64,000 nucleotides of DNA from Muricauda sp. SCSIO 65647 (GTDB taxonomy: Bacteria; Bacteroidota; Bacteroidia; Flavobacteriales; Flavobacteriaceae): positions 1,466,501-1,530,500 of the forward strand of contig NZ_CP091037.1 of assembly GCF_021534965.1 (NCBI RefSeq). The letters run 5' to 3'. The notes beneath the pieces were generated by a model, which was given only the letters and a program-made list of their open reading frames with translations, was not told the DNA's origin and did no database searches. This document shows positions 9,526 to 17,939 of this stretch, piece after piece. The position numbers and the translations under genes were made by a program. How positions within the stretch are numbered: position 1 is the stretch's first letter; each line of letters starts with the position of its first letter.

Positions 9526-9990
9526 ATGGAAAATGCTTCAGCCCGAAGTCTATGGGGCGATTTTTTAGATGCCCACTTAGAATTTGCCAACGAAGATGCC
9601 CCCAGGGTGGTGCATTTTTGTGACAATGAAAAAGATGCCAACAAATGTGCCGATCTGGTATGCAAAGATATCAAGCGGGCCACATCACACTCATTGTTGG
9701 GGCTTCAGCTACGGGGCGAGCCCTTACCCCAAATTGGTGATTTTGTAGTGGTCACCGATTGGTCTGGCAAGGCCAAATGCCTCATCAGAACCACCTCGGT
9801 AAAGTTGTTGCCGTATTTCGCCATACATGCTGAACATGCGCGACTCGAGGGCGAGGGAGACAAAAGCCTTGACTATTGGCGAAAAGTACATTGGGACTAT
9901 TATACCCGTGAACTCGAACCCTTCGGGCGCGTGCCCAGAGAAAGCATGATCATTGTATTTGAGCGGTTTGAGAGAGTTTTTAAAAGATGA
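9526..9990 (+). CDS. ASCH domain-containing protein
   Basis: A 154-residue cytoplasmic protein with the ASCH beta-barrel, related to the PUA-like RNA-binding folds. It has the typical DFVVVTDWSGKAKCLIRTTSVK core and the C-terminal WRKVHWDYYTRELEPFG segment. The family is linked to RNA binding or nucleotide hydrolysis, but this protein's substrate is unknown. It lies 79 bp after the GMC gene and ends 2 bp before a strong hairpin terminator, so it may be the last gene of that transcript. Confidence 0.85.
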   Translation: MENASARSLWGDFLDAHLEFANEDAPRVVHFCDNEKDANKCADLVCKDIKRATSHSLLGLQLRGEPLPQIGDFVVVTDWSGKAKCLIRTTSVKLLPYFAIHAEHARLEGEGDKSLDYWRKVHWDYYTRELEPFGRVPRESMIIVFERFERVFKR

Positions 9991-9991
9991 T

Positions 9992-10020
9992 AAAAAAGGC
10001 CACATGATGTGGCCTTTTTT
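9992..10020. terminator. Bidirectional intrinsic terminator
   Basis: AAAAAAGGCCAC, a 5-base loop ATGAT, then GTGGCCTTTTTT form a perfect 12-bp hairpin with a T-run on both strands. It serves the rightward ASCH gene and the leftward operon ending at 10045. Confidence 0.9.
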
Positions 10021-10044
10021 ATTTGTGTCATTTTTTCAATCTAG

Positions 10045-11181
10045 CTAATCCATTTCTACCCATACATTGCCCTGTTTGTGCGAGGCAACCGTGTTTTCGA
10101 TGAAGTTCATGCCACGTACACCGTCTCGCATGGTGGGAAATTCGCCGTCATTATATTTTTCGCCCCTAATGGCCTTGGCCGCCCCTTTATAGATGTTGGC
10201 CATGGCGTCGAAAATACCTTCAGGGTGCCCTGGCGGTAGTTTTGTACCATCTAAAGACAGTTCTGAATTATAGGCATGGCCAGGTTTATAAATTTGGGTA
10301 GGCTCTGTATCGCTCATTCTATATAGAAAATTGGGCCGCTCTTGCTCCCATCTAAAGGCGCCTTTTTCTCCATAGATCGCGATGGCCAATCCGTTTTCCT
10401 CGCCTGTGGCAACCTGACTTGACCTGATTACCCCTTTCACATGTTCATTCATTCGAATAAGCACGGTGCCATCGACATCCATTTGGTTGTCATCATAGAG
10501 ATAATTGAAATCACATAGCAATGACTTGACTTTGAGTCCGGTGGTAAACTCGACCATATTAAAGGCATGAACCCCTATATCTCCCATACATGAGCTGATC
10601 CCTGCTTTTTTGGGATCTAATCGCCAAACCGATGAGCGCTTTTCCTTATCGTGGATGATCGGATTGATCCAGCCTTGATAATATCGGGCATCGACCTTGT
10701 GTATTTTGCCCAACTCGCCAGCTTTAATCATCTCTCTCATTTGACGCACCATAGGGTAGCCCGTATAGGTATGGGTGAGGGCAAAGACCTTTCCAGACTT
10801 TTTGTGGGCCTCTTGAAGAATTTTTGCCTCTTCATAATTCATGGTCATCGGCTTTTCACAGATAACGTGAAACCCATTGTCAAGCAGTTTTTTGGCCATC
10901 GGAAAATGGAGAAAGTTGGGTGTCTGTACCGAACAGACCTGCATACGCTCATCTTCGGGCAGTTTCAATTCTTCTTCAATGAGTGTATCAAAATCTTTAT
11001 AGATTCTGTTCAGCGGAATATCGATTTCCTTGGCAAAATCTAAACTCTCTTGGTGTTCAGGGCTGAACACGGCCCCGACAATCTCATAGTTATCGTTTAT
11101 AAAGGCCGCAATGCGGTGCAACACCCCGATAAGGGAATCGCCCCCTCCTCCCAAAATTCCTAATCTGATCTTTTTTGGCAT
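10045..11181 (-). CDS. Gfo/Idh/MocA family oxidoreductase
   Basis: A 378-residue NAD(P)-dependent dehydrogenase of the Gfo/Idh/MocA family. The Rossmann motif GILGGGGDS is at residues 8-16, the catalytic-lysine motif CEKPMT is near residue 110, and the second conserved block GDIGVHAFN is near 210. There is no signal peptide, so it acts in the cytoplasm. It is the last gene of a five-gene leftward operon (TIM barrel, DinB, two permeases, this gene). Role inferred: oxidation or reduction of an imported sugar or keto-sugar. Confidence 0.9.
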   Translation of the reverse strand: MPKKIRLGILGGGGDSLIGVLHRIAAFINDNYEIVGAVFSPEHQESLDFAKEIDIPLNRIYKDFDTLIEEELKLPEDERMQVCSVQTPNFLHFPMAKKLLDNGFHVICEKPMTMNYEEAKILQEAHKKSGKVFALTHTYTGYPMVRQMREMIKAGELGKIHKVDARYYQGWINPIIHDKEKRSSVWRLDPKKAGISSCMGDIGVHAFNMVEFTTGLKVKSLLCDFNYLYDDNQMDVDGTVLIRMNEHVKGVIRSSQVATGEENGLAIAIYGEKGAFRWEQERPNFLYRMSDTEPTQIYKPGHAYNSELSLDGTKLPPGHPEGIFDAMANIYKGAAKAIRGEKYNDGEFPTMRDGVRGMNFIENTVASHKQGNVWVEMD

Positions 11182-11193
11182 TTTCTATTTGTT

Positions 11194-12369
11194 TTATGCT
11201 TCTACGTTTTTAGATTTTCTCTTTTTCATATAGATGTTCAATATGATGAACAAAACGATCAATATGGCAGGCAACACAGACATGATTTTCAGCGCCTCGT
11301 TGGCACTGGCATTGTCGATGATATTGCCCATAATGGGAAGTACCACCGAAACCGAAAGCATTCCGGCGCCCCCCATAATAGACAACCCCAGCGCACCGCT
11401 TTCAGGTATGTATTCTGCCACAAACGAAATCATGGTCGGCCAGAAAAAGGTAATGCCCACGGCGAAAACGGCCGCTGCAAAGAAGGTCATCGGCCCACTG
11501 GTGATGGTCAATAGCCAAAGTCCCAAAAAGGCGAAAACGGCTGAAAACAACAACATCCCCTCAGGTTTTAAGCGGTGAACCACTTGCCCTGCAAAGGCAC
11601 GCCCAATGGCCATGATACCGTTGATAAAGGCCAGCACCAAAAGGGGCACTGCAACGGTAGATTTCAATAACGACTCGATTCTTTGGTTGGTACCCAATTC
11701 TGTGGCCGCGGTCAAAAACATGCAGATAACCATAAAAAGGAACAATGGTTTTGTTATACTAGACCACATTTTACCGGTACTCACCCCCATTTTCACACGT
11801 TCTGTAACAGGAAATTGTTGACCCAAAAACATAACCCCATATACCAAAAGGGGAACGAACAGTGTGCCGACCATTATTTGCCAATCAAGCCCCATGACAT
11901 CCATTACCAGCCAGCCCACTATTGAGCCTACCACTATGCCCCCTGGGAACCATACATGAAAACGGTTCAACATTTTGGTTTTGTTGTTTGGGTACATCGA
12001 TGCGATCATCGGGTTCAAAGATGCTTCGACCATACCGTTGCCGATGCCCACAAAAAGTGTGGCCAAAAACAACGAGGTCTGATCGCGGGCCAAAATGGTC
12101 CAAACGATGCCTATGGCATGAGTGATGAAGGCGATCCATGTAATTTTTTTGATTCCGAGTGAATCGACCAAAGGGCCGCCTATGATCATGGCCAAAGTGA
12201 AACCCCAGAACGCCGGTGTGAAAGCCCAACCTATCTGCTCTAGTGTGAGACCGACACCTTCAGGGCCAAAAACGGTTTCGAGTCGCGCGCGGATGGCAAA
12301 GGTCATGGCAGTGACCAGAAGGGCCACACATGAGGCGATAAACAATCGATTTTTATTGATATTTTCCAT
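11194..12369 (-). CDS. MFS transporter, sugar-type
   Basis: A 391-residue major facilitator with twelve predicted membrane segments. It has a loop MIGGPLVDSLGIKK near residue 60 that fits the MFS motif between segments 2 and 3, and a basic tail MKKRKSKNVEA. It starts 18 bp after the next permease and ends 12 bp before the Gfo/Idh/MocA gene. The neighbours suggest a monosaccharide or keto-sugar substrate; nothing in the sequence fixes it. Confidence 0.82.
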   Translation of the reverse strand: MENINKNRLFIASCVALLVTAMTFAIRARLETVFGPEGVGLTLEQIGWAFTPAFWGFTLAMIIGGPLVDSLGIKKITWIAFITHAIGIVWTILARDQTSLFLATLFVGIGNGMVEASLNPMIASMYPNNKTKMLNRFHVWFPGGIVVGSIVGWLVMDVMGLDWQIMVGTLFVPLLVYGVMFLGQQFPVTERVKMGVSTGKMWSSITKPLFLFMVICMFLTAATELGTNQRIESLLKSTVAVPLLVLAFINGIMAIGRAFAGQVVHRLKPEGMLLFSAVFAFLGLWLLTITSGPMTFFAAAVFAVGITFFWPTMISFVAEYIPESGALGLSIMGGAGMLSVSVVLPIMGNIIDNASANEALKIMSVLPAILIVLFIILNIYMKKRKSKNVEA

Positions 12370-12387
12370 ATTGTTGGTTGTTAAAGA

Positions 12388-13617
12388 TTATGTTTTATAG
12401 GATACTTCTTCATTTTTGAACAGAATAGCAAATAAAATCAACACCACCAAGGCAAAGCCAGAGGGATACACCCAAATACTTTTCCAATCATGGGAACCGT
12501 TTTCTATCAGAAAGGCATCGGTAATCTTGCCCGCGATCCAGAAACCGATCAACATACCGACCCCATAGGTGGCCAAAGTGATCAATCCCTGCGCAGCACT
12601 TTTATATTTCTCGCCCGCTTTGGTGTCGGTATAAATCTGTCCCGACACAAAGAAAAAGTCATAGCATATGCCGTGCAGCGCGATACCGATGATTAACATA
12701 AAGGCCAAATCGCCAGCATTGCCGTAAGCGAACAAAAGATATCGAACCGTCCAGGCCAGCATCCCTACCATAATGGTCTTCTTGAAGCCAAACTTGGTAA
12801 AAAAATAGGGTAACAGCAACATGAAAAGTACTTCAGATGCCTGGCCAATGGTCATTTTTCCCGTGGGATTGTTCATTCCAATCTCTGATAAAAACGGATT
12901 GGCATTCTGATAGTAAAAGGCCAAGGGTATGCATATTAAAACAGACGAGATAAAGAACACCAAGAAGTTCTTGTCTTTTAGAAGTTTCAAGGCATCCAAC
13001 CCTAAAATTCCGGAAATGCTCACTTTTTCACCCTTCTTGATTCGAGGGGGGGTTTGGGGCAATGTAAAGCTGAACAATCCTAGAATTGCAGAGGCGACCG
13101 CCACCATCAGAAAGGTATTTCGAAGCATCCCCGATTGAATTCCGTTCGAAGAATCCCAAAAAAACACAAAGCTGATGATAAGCCCGGCCACGATCCACCC
13201 AATGGTGCCGAACACCCTTACAAAGGCAAATTCTTTAGAGGGGTCTTTCATCTGATTGAACGATACCGAATTGACCAACGCCAACGTGGGCATGTACACT
13301 ATCATATACACTAGCACATAAGGGTAAAATACGGCGAAGTCGGCGGCCTGGTACATCTGGTACATCAAAATGGCCCCCAATAGGTGCAAGACCCCCAGAA
13401 TTCGTTCTGCGTTGAAATAGCGGTCTGCTATCAACCCGATAATAAACGGTGCGATTATCGCCCCCCATGATTGGGTAGAGAATGCCTGTGCTATTTCACC
13501 CCCGGTCGCATTGAGGTTGTTTCCCAAAAAAGTGCCCAATGTCACAAACCAGCCTCCCCAAATAAAAAATTCGAGGAACATCATGAATGAAAGCTGAAAC
13601 TTTGTCTTGGTGCTCAT
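12388..13617 (-). CDS. MFS transporter, nucleoside:H+ symporter (NupG-like) family
   Basis: A 409-residue membrane protein with about twelve hydrophobic segments. The N-terminus FQLSFMMFLEFFIWGGWFV and the GLIADRYFNAERILG loop resemble NupG/XapB-type symporters, a family often found next to sugar-catabolic TIM barrels in Bacteroidota. The real substrate may be a sugar or glycoside, not a nucleoside. It is cotranscribed with a second MFS permease, so the operon encodes two different uptake or efflux routes. Confidence 0.82.
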   Translation of the reverse strand: MSTKTKFQLSFMMFLEFFIWGGWFVTLGTFLGNNLNATGGEIAQAFSTQSWGAIIAPFIIGLIADRYFNAERILGVLHLLGAILMYQMYQAADFAVFYPYVLVYMIVYMPTLALVNSVSFNQMKDPSKEFAFVRVFGTIGWIVAGLIISFVFFWDSSNGIQSGMLRNTFLMVAVASAILGLFSFTLPQTPPRIKKGEKVSISGILGLDALKLLKDKNFLVFFISSVLICIPLAFYYQNANPFLSEIGMNNPTGKMTIGQASEVLFMLLLPYFFTKFGFKKTIMVGMLAWTVRYLLFAYGNAGDLAFMLIIGIALHGICYDFFFVSGQIYTDTKAGEKYKSAAQGLITLATYGVGMLIGFWIAGKITDAFLIENGSHDWKSIWVYPSGFALVVLILFAILFKNEEVSYKT

Positions 13618-13625
13618 TTGGCTTG

Positions 13626-14069
13626 TCAGCGTCTATAAAAAATATAGTCTAAGGCCTTGGGTTCTATGTTGTTTGCCCTAAAATCCATCAACATCTGGCC
13701 CCTATGGTGGGTCGAATGGTTTACAATATGAAAGAGAATATCTTTTAGATCATTAGCAAATGTTCGCCCTTCGGTGGTTTCATATTCTACCCGCTTTTCA
13801 AAATCTTCGGTATTGGTGATGATTTCGAAAGATGTTCGCTGATTGTCGTAATGAATATCTTGCCAATCGGTCATCGAGTGTTCTTGCCATACCCCAAACT
13901 CATGGGGTTTCTTAAGCAAGCGATGATTCCAGATGTGGTGGGTGTTCAATATATGGTTAAAAAGTGTTGCACTCTTTTCGGGAACTTTTTTCATTGCAGC
14001 ACATTCTTCGATCAGTTTGCGATTGCAATAGAAGTTATAGTCGAACAGTTGGTTAAAAAGTGCTTTCAT
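13626..14069 (-). CDS. DinB family protein
   Basis: A 147-residue four-helix-bundle DinB/YfiT-like protein. Conserved histidines are in LNTHHIWNHRLL and in IVNHSTHHRGQML near residue 120, the usual metal triad. Family members include thiol-dependent S-transferases. It sits inside the sugar operon between a TIM barrel and a permease, which is unusual and hints at a thiol step or at a hitchhiking gene. Function is open. Confidence 0.85.
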   Translation of the reverse strand: MKALFNQLFDYNFYCNRKLIEECAAMKKVPEKSATLFNHILNTHHIWNHRLLKKPHEFGVWQEHSMTDWQDIHYDNQRTSFEIITNTEDFEKRVEYETTEGRTFANDLKDILFHIVNHSTHHRGQMLMDFRANNIEPKALDYIFYRR

Positions 14070-14087
14070 ATAAGTGGTGACAGAATA

Positions 14088-15089
14088 CTAAGCCGGTTTT
14101 TTTGCTGCATTCAACAAGAGGTTCTTCGTAGCCAAGATCCCTTCTTCCTCGCTCAACTCGTTGCCCTCATATTCAACCCCGATATAACCGGTATAGCCTG
14201 CCTCTTTTACAATCTTCAACATACGTCCATAATCAATCTTTGTCTCGTTGCCCTCTTCATCAAAATCGTATGACTTTGCACTGACCGCTTTGGCATAGGG
14301 CATCAATTCTTCGACTCCCCTGTATTTGTCGTACTCTTCCAAACACTTTGATTCGTAGTATGAGCCATCTTCACGTTTGATGCAGAAATTGCCAAAATCG
14401 GGCAGGGTACCGCAGTTGGGCATATTCACTTTTTTCATCACCTCGGCCAACCAAGCGGCATTTGATGAGGGTCCGCCGTGGTTTTCGACAATGATATTGA
14501 TGTTCTTGTCTTTGGCATAATTGGCCAATTGCGTCAGCCCATCAACAGAGGTCTCTACCCACTCTTCTGGATCCATACTGCCCTGTAGGTTGACCCTTAT
14601 GGAATGGCAACCCATGGCAGCCGCGGCATCGACCCATTTATGGTGGCTTTCAACCGCGGCCTTGCGCTCTGCGGCATCGGCGGCGGCCAAAGCGCCTTGG
14701 CCATCGACCATTATCAATAGGTTTTTTAGCCCGTGCTTTTCACTTTCGGCATTGCTCTTATCGACAAATTCTTTCATGGCCGCTTCAGAAAAATTATCCT
14801 TTTCCAAAGTAGGATAGTACAATCCGCTTACGTATTCCAATCCTTCAAAGCCCCAAGCCTTGGCCTTCTCGGCAAAGGTGTAGGGATCGACCCCATCGTT
14901 ACGGATCATTTTATTGATGGACCATTGCGCCAAAGAAAGTTTGAAAAAAGGCTCAACGACCGTCTTCATGGTAACCTCTTCTTCGGTTTCTTCTTCTTTT
15001 TTGTTGGTATTCTTGCAGGCATAGATTCCTATAAGTGAAAGCCCTACACCTACCTTGGCACTATTGCCGATGAAATGTCTTCTTTTCAT
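14088..15089 (-). CDS. TAT-exported sugar isomerase/epimerase-like TIM barrel
   Basis: A 333-residue xylose-isomerase-like/hydroxypyruvate isomerase-type TIM barrel with an N-terminal twin-arginine signal (MKRRHFIGNSAKVGVG) and a cysteine after a hydrophobic stretch (IYACKN) that may be lipidated. Metal-ligand candidates occur in NIIVENHGGPS, LPDFGNFC and YIGVEYEGNEL. The ATG at 15089 is chosen over an upstream TTG because it puts the RR motif at residues 3-4. It heads the leftward operon opposite the second GMC gene. A periplasmic isomerase fold fits processing of a keto-sugar made outside the cytoplasm; the reaction is inferred. Confidence 0.85.
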   Translation of the reverse strand: MKRRHFIGNSAKVGVGLSLIGIYACKNTNKKEEETEEEVTMKTVVEPFFKLSLAQWSINKMIRNDGVDPYTFAEKAKAWGFEGLEYVSGLYYPTLEKDNFSEAAMKEFVDKSNAESEKHGLKNLLIMVDGQGALAAADAAERKAAVESHHKWVDAAAAMGCHSIRVNLQGSMDPEEWVETSVDGLTQLANYAKDKNINIIVENHGGPSSNAAWLAEVMKKVNMPNCGTLPDFGNFCIKREDGSYYESKCLEEYDKYRGVEELMPYAKAVSAKSYDFDEEGNETKIDYGRMLKIVKEAGYTGYIGVEYEGNELSEEEGILATKNLLLNAAKKPA

Positions 15090-15130
15090 AATCAATTAAC
15101 TAAAATTCGGACTGTTAAAAAATCGAAATC

Positions 15131-15148
15131 CACTACAACGTTATAGTG
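15131..15148. promoter_or_regulatory. LacI-like palindromic operator candidate
   Basis: CACTACAACGTTATAGTG is an 18-bp palindrome with 16 of 18 positions symmetric and a central AACGTT, the layout of LacI/GalR-family operators. It lies between the divergent TIM-barrel operon (start 15089) and the GMC gene (start 15233), so one regulator could control both. No LacI-type gene is in the window. Confidence 0.45.
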
Positions 15149-15232
15149 CGGAATTCTCAATAAACCTAAGGATTAAATGTAGAAAATTAATTTAATATTT
15201 AATACATTTAGAAGATAAACAGGTCAGAATAC

Positions 15233-16954
15233 ATGAGCAAATTTTATTACAACGAAGAACAAGATTCGTATGACGCCATTGTGGTCGGTACTGGCATCAG
15301 TGGCGGTTGGGCAGCCAAAGAGCTTTGTGAAAACGGACTGAAAACCTTGGTGCTCGAAAGGGGCAGAATGGTCAAGCACCGTGACGATTACACGACGGCC
15401 CATATGGATACCTGGGATTTTCCCCATGCCAGGCAACCTACTCAAGAAGACCTTAAAAAACAGGAAAAACAAAGCAGGACAGGTTATACGACCCGGGCCG
15501 ATTCAAAACATTGGTTCGTCAATGACCTGGAGCACCCCTACAATGAAACCAAGCGTTTCGATTGGATGCGAGGTTACCATGTCGGTGGACGTTCGATCAT
15601 GTGGGGCCGACATAGTTACCGTTGGAGCGACCTTGACTTCGAAGCCAACAAAAAAGATGGTATGGGGGTAGATTGGCCCGTTAGGTACAAAGATATAGCG
15701 CCTTGGTACGTACATGTTGAAAAATATGTAGGTATTTCGGGCGAACCCTTGGGACTACCGCAATTGCCCGATAGCGTGTTTGAGCCGATGATGGAGTTGA
15801 ATTGTGTCGAGCAGCATGTACGCGAAAAAGTTGCAGAGTACTTTGACGGTAGGGTCATCACCGCTGGCCGTATAGCACATATAAACAGCGACAAGCGTTT
15901 TGAAGGAGATGGAAGAATCCGTTGCCAGTTTAGAAACCGTTGCATTCGCGGGTGTCCGTTCGGGGCCTATTTCAGTAGTCTCTCATCTACCTTGCCCGCA
16001 GCAGAAGCAACTGGCAACATGACCTTAAGGCCAGATTCTATCGTACACCAAGTAATCTATGACCCCGACACTAAAAAAGCAACCGGTGTAAAGGTGATCG
16101 ACAGGGTAACAAAAGAAGAATTTGAATTCAGGGCCAAGGTGATATTTCTATGTGCCTCTGCCATTGCCTCTACGGCCATTTTGATGCAGTCGAAGTCTGA
16201 TAGGTTTCCTGATGGAATGGGGAACGACTCCGATCAATTGGGCCGAAACATCATGGACCACCATCTCGGTGTCGGTGCCTCGGGCAAATTCGATGGTTTC
16301 GAAGATAAATATTACAAAGGCCGTAAACCAGGTGGCATCTATATTCCTAGATTCAGGAACTTAGGGGGCGATTCAAACACCGACAGATTTATTAGGGGTT
16401 ACGGGTACCAAGGAGGCGCCGTAAGGGGCAATTGGGAAGATACCATCGCCGAACTATCACACGGCAAGGCACTCAAAGATGCCATTCTCAAACCTGGGGG
16501 CTGGACAATGGGCATGGGGGGCTTCGGTGAGGTTTTGCCCTATGAAGACAACCGCATGACCCTCGACTATGACAAATTGGACCAATGGGGATTGCCGACA
16601 GTTACCTTTGACGCTGAATTCAAGGAAAACGAATGGAAGATGCGCGAAGATATGAAAGAGCAAGCCGTGGAAATGCTCACCAAGGCAGGGCTTCGAGACA
16701 TTGAGCCTTATGACAAACCCGGTGCCCTTGGTTTGGGAATCCATGAAATGGGCACCGCCCGAATGGGACGTGACCCAAGAACTTCTGTGCTCAATGGCTA
16801 CAACCAAATTCACGCCTGTAAAAACGTCTATGTGACCGATGGGGCCTTTATGACCTCATCGGCCTGTGTAAATCCATCACTGACCTATATGGCCTTCACC
16901 GCAAGGGCGGCCAATCACGCGGTACAAGAACTAAAAAAAGGAAATATCCAATGA
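15233..16954 (+). CDS. GMC-family FAD oxidoreductase (large subunit), copy 2
   Basis: A 573-residue flavoprotein closely related to the GMC enzyme at 7737, sharing the FAD motif GTGISGG, the MVKHRDDY segment, WGRHSYRWSD, the CIRGCPFGAYFSS cysteine segment, the active-site H504 in GIHEMGTARMG and N547 in CVNPSLTYMAF. It has no signal peptide. Its stop overlaps by four bases the start of a TAT-exported small subunit, the arrangement of periplasmic gluconate and glucoside dehydrogenases whose large subunit is exported as a passenger. Expected role: oxidation of a sugar ring hydroxyl with transfer of electrons to the respiratory chain. No cytochrome c subunit follows. Confidence 0.93.
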   Translation: MSKFYYNEEQDSYDAIVVGTGISGGWAAKELCENGLKTLVLERGRMVKHRDDYTTAHMDTWDFPHARQPTQEDLKKQEKQSRTGYTTRADSKHWFVNDLEHPYNETKRFDWMRGYHVGGRSIMWGRHSYRWSDLDFEANKKDGMGVDWPVRYKDIAPWYVHVEKYVGISGEPLGLPQLPDSVFEPMMELNCVEQHVREKVAEYFDGRVITAGRIAHINSDKRFEGDGRIRCQFRNRCIRGCPFGAYFSSLSSTLPAAEATGNMTLRPDSIVHQVIYDPDTKKATGVKVIDRVTKEEFEFRAKVIFLCASAIASTAILMQSKSDRFPDGMGNDSDQLGRNIMDHHLGVGASGKFDGFEDKYYKGRKPGGIYIPRFRNLGGDSNTDRFIRGYGYQGGAVRGNWEDTIAELSHGKALKDAILKPGGWTMGMGGFGEVLPYEDNRMTLDYDKLDQWGLPTVTFDAEFKENEWKMREDMKEQAVEMLTKAGLRDIEPYDKPGALGLGIHEMGTARMGRDPRTSVLNGYNQIHACKNVYVTDGAFMTSSACVNPSLTYMAFTARAANHAVQELKKGNIQ

Positions 16955-17604
16955 AACGAAGATCAGCACTGAAAAATATGGGAATGGTATTTGGCTACGC
17001 AGCCACCACGCCCGCATTACTGAGCATATTGCAATCTTGTAAAGAAAAGGCTCCTTATGCAGAGTGGGTTCCTTCCTTTTTTGAAAAAGATAAAGGCTAT
17101 GCCCTAGCGCAAATGGTAGATGTTATACTGCCCAAGACAGATACGCCCTCTGCCACCGAAGTAAACGTGCACCTGTTCATTGATGCATTTGCCAATGAGG
17201 TTCTGCCTGAAGAGCAGCAAGGGTTCTTGAAAATGTCGATGGAAAAATTCATGGACAGGTTATTGGATGAATCTGGCAAGGAAAACCTTGAGGATATTGA
17301 GGCTGCAGACTTTGAGCCACTACTGGGCAAATACTTGGCAAAGCGAACCGATGAGGAAGAAGAAGCCCAAGAAAAGGCAATGGAAGAATACATGGAAGCC
17401 ATGAAGTTGGGCCAAGAAGCCGAATTGGATGATGAAGTGGCCCGCTATGCCTTTGCGGGAAATATCAGGAATATTTCCATCTGGGCCTATAAGAGTTCAG
17501 AATACATAGGTGAAGAGGTTTTGGCCTACCTACCCATACCCGGTGAATATGTGGCATGTGGTGATGTCAATGAGTTAACACAGGGCAAAGCTTGGTCATT
17601 GTAA
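16951..17604 (+). CDS. Gluconate 2-dehydrogenase subunit 3-type small subunit (TAT)
   Basis: A 217-residue protein with a twin-arginine start (MKRRSALKNMGM) and a hydrophobic stretch ending at LQSC, matching the small subunit of GMC-type sugar dehydrogenases. The body has the typical DVILPKTDTPSATEVNVHLFIDAF segment and an acidic helical middle, and ends GDVNELTQGKAWSL. Small subunits of this type carry the folded flavoprotein through the TAT system and stabilise it. It is translationally coupled to the GMC gene at 15233 and is the only such subunit in the window, so it may serve both GMC paralogues. Confidence 0.9.
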   Translation: MKRRSALKNMGMVFGYAATTPALLSILQSCKEKAPYAEWVPSFFEKDKGYALAQMVDVILPKTDTPSATEVNVHLFIDAFANEVLPEEQQGFLKMSMEKFMDRLLDESGKENLEDIEAADFEPLLGKYLAKRTDEEEEAQEKAMEEYMEAMKLGQEAELDDEVARYAFAGNIRNISIWAYKSSEYIGEEVLAYLPIPGEYVACGDVNELTQGKAWSL

Positions 17605-17626
17605 ACCAGAACACGGTCTTTTTTGT

Positions 17627-17661
17627 AAACCTGTTTTCCTCAATCATAGGAAAGCAGGTTT
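17627..17661 (+). terminator. Intrinsic terminator after the GMC/small-subunit operon
   Basis: AAACCTGTTTTCCT, a 7-base loop, then AGGAAAGCAGGTTT give a 14-bp stem with one G-U pair, followed by TATATTTAGTTT. It lies 22 bp past the stop of the small-subunit gene. Confidence 0.85.
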
Positions 17662-17735
17662 TATATTTAGTTTAACACCCAATCGTGTAATAAAGAATGA
17701 TTTAGAGCGTCTATTTTATAGAAGTGATTTATAAA

Positions 17736-17819
17736 ATGGACAGATATCTTATCTTCTTGATCGTCTATACTATTCTCTTGGTGATTTCATACACCCTGAC
17801 CTTGCATGCCAAAAAGTAA
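17736..17819 (+). CDS. Possible 27-residue membrane peptide
   Basis: A short open frame, MDRYLIFLIVYTILLVISYT followed by LTLHAKK, that would make a single transmembrane segment with a basic end. It lies in the 335-bp gap between two operons, past the terminator of the upstream transcript, so it would need its own promoter; I do not see a clear one. It may be real or a chance frame. Nothing else coding is visible in the gap. Confidence 0.3.
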   Translation: MDRYLIFLIVYTILLVISYTLTLHAKK

Positions 17820-17822
17820 AAC

Positions 17823-17865
17823 ACCCTGGATCGACCACTGCGTGGGGTTGGCCTTTATCCAGGGT
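17823..17865 (-). terminator. Hairpin terminator of the nrdBA operon
   Basis: ACCCTGGAT and ATCCAGGGT pair perfectly over 9 bp around a 25-base loop. On the minus strand the stem is followed by GTTTTACTTTTT. It is about 75 bp past the nrdA stop. Confidence 0.65.
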
Positions 17866-17939
17866 ATTCCAAAATCAAATAAACACTATCACACACATCG
17901 AAACATTCAGCAAGGGTCGCCGAAGGTGTTCAATACCCG

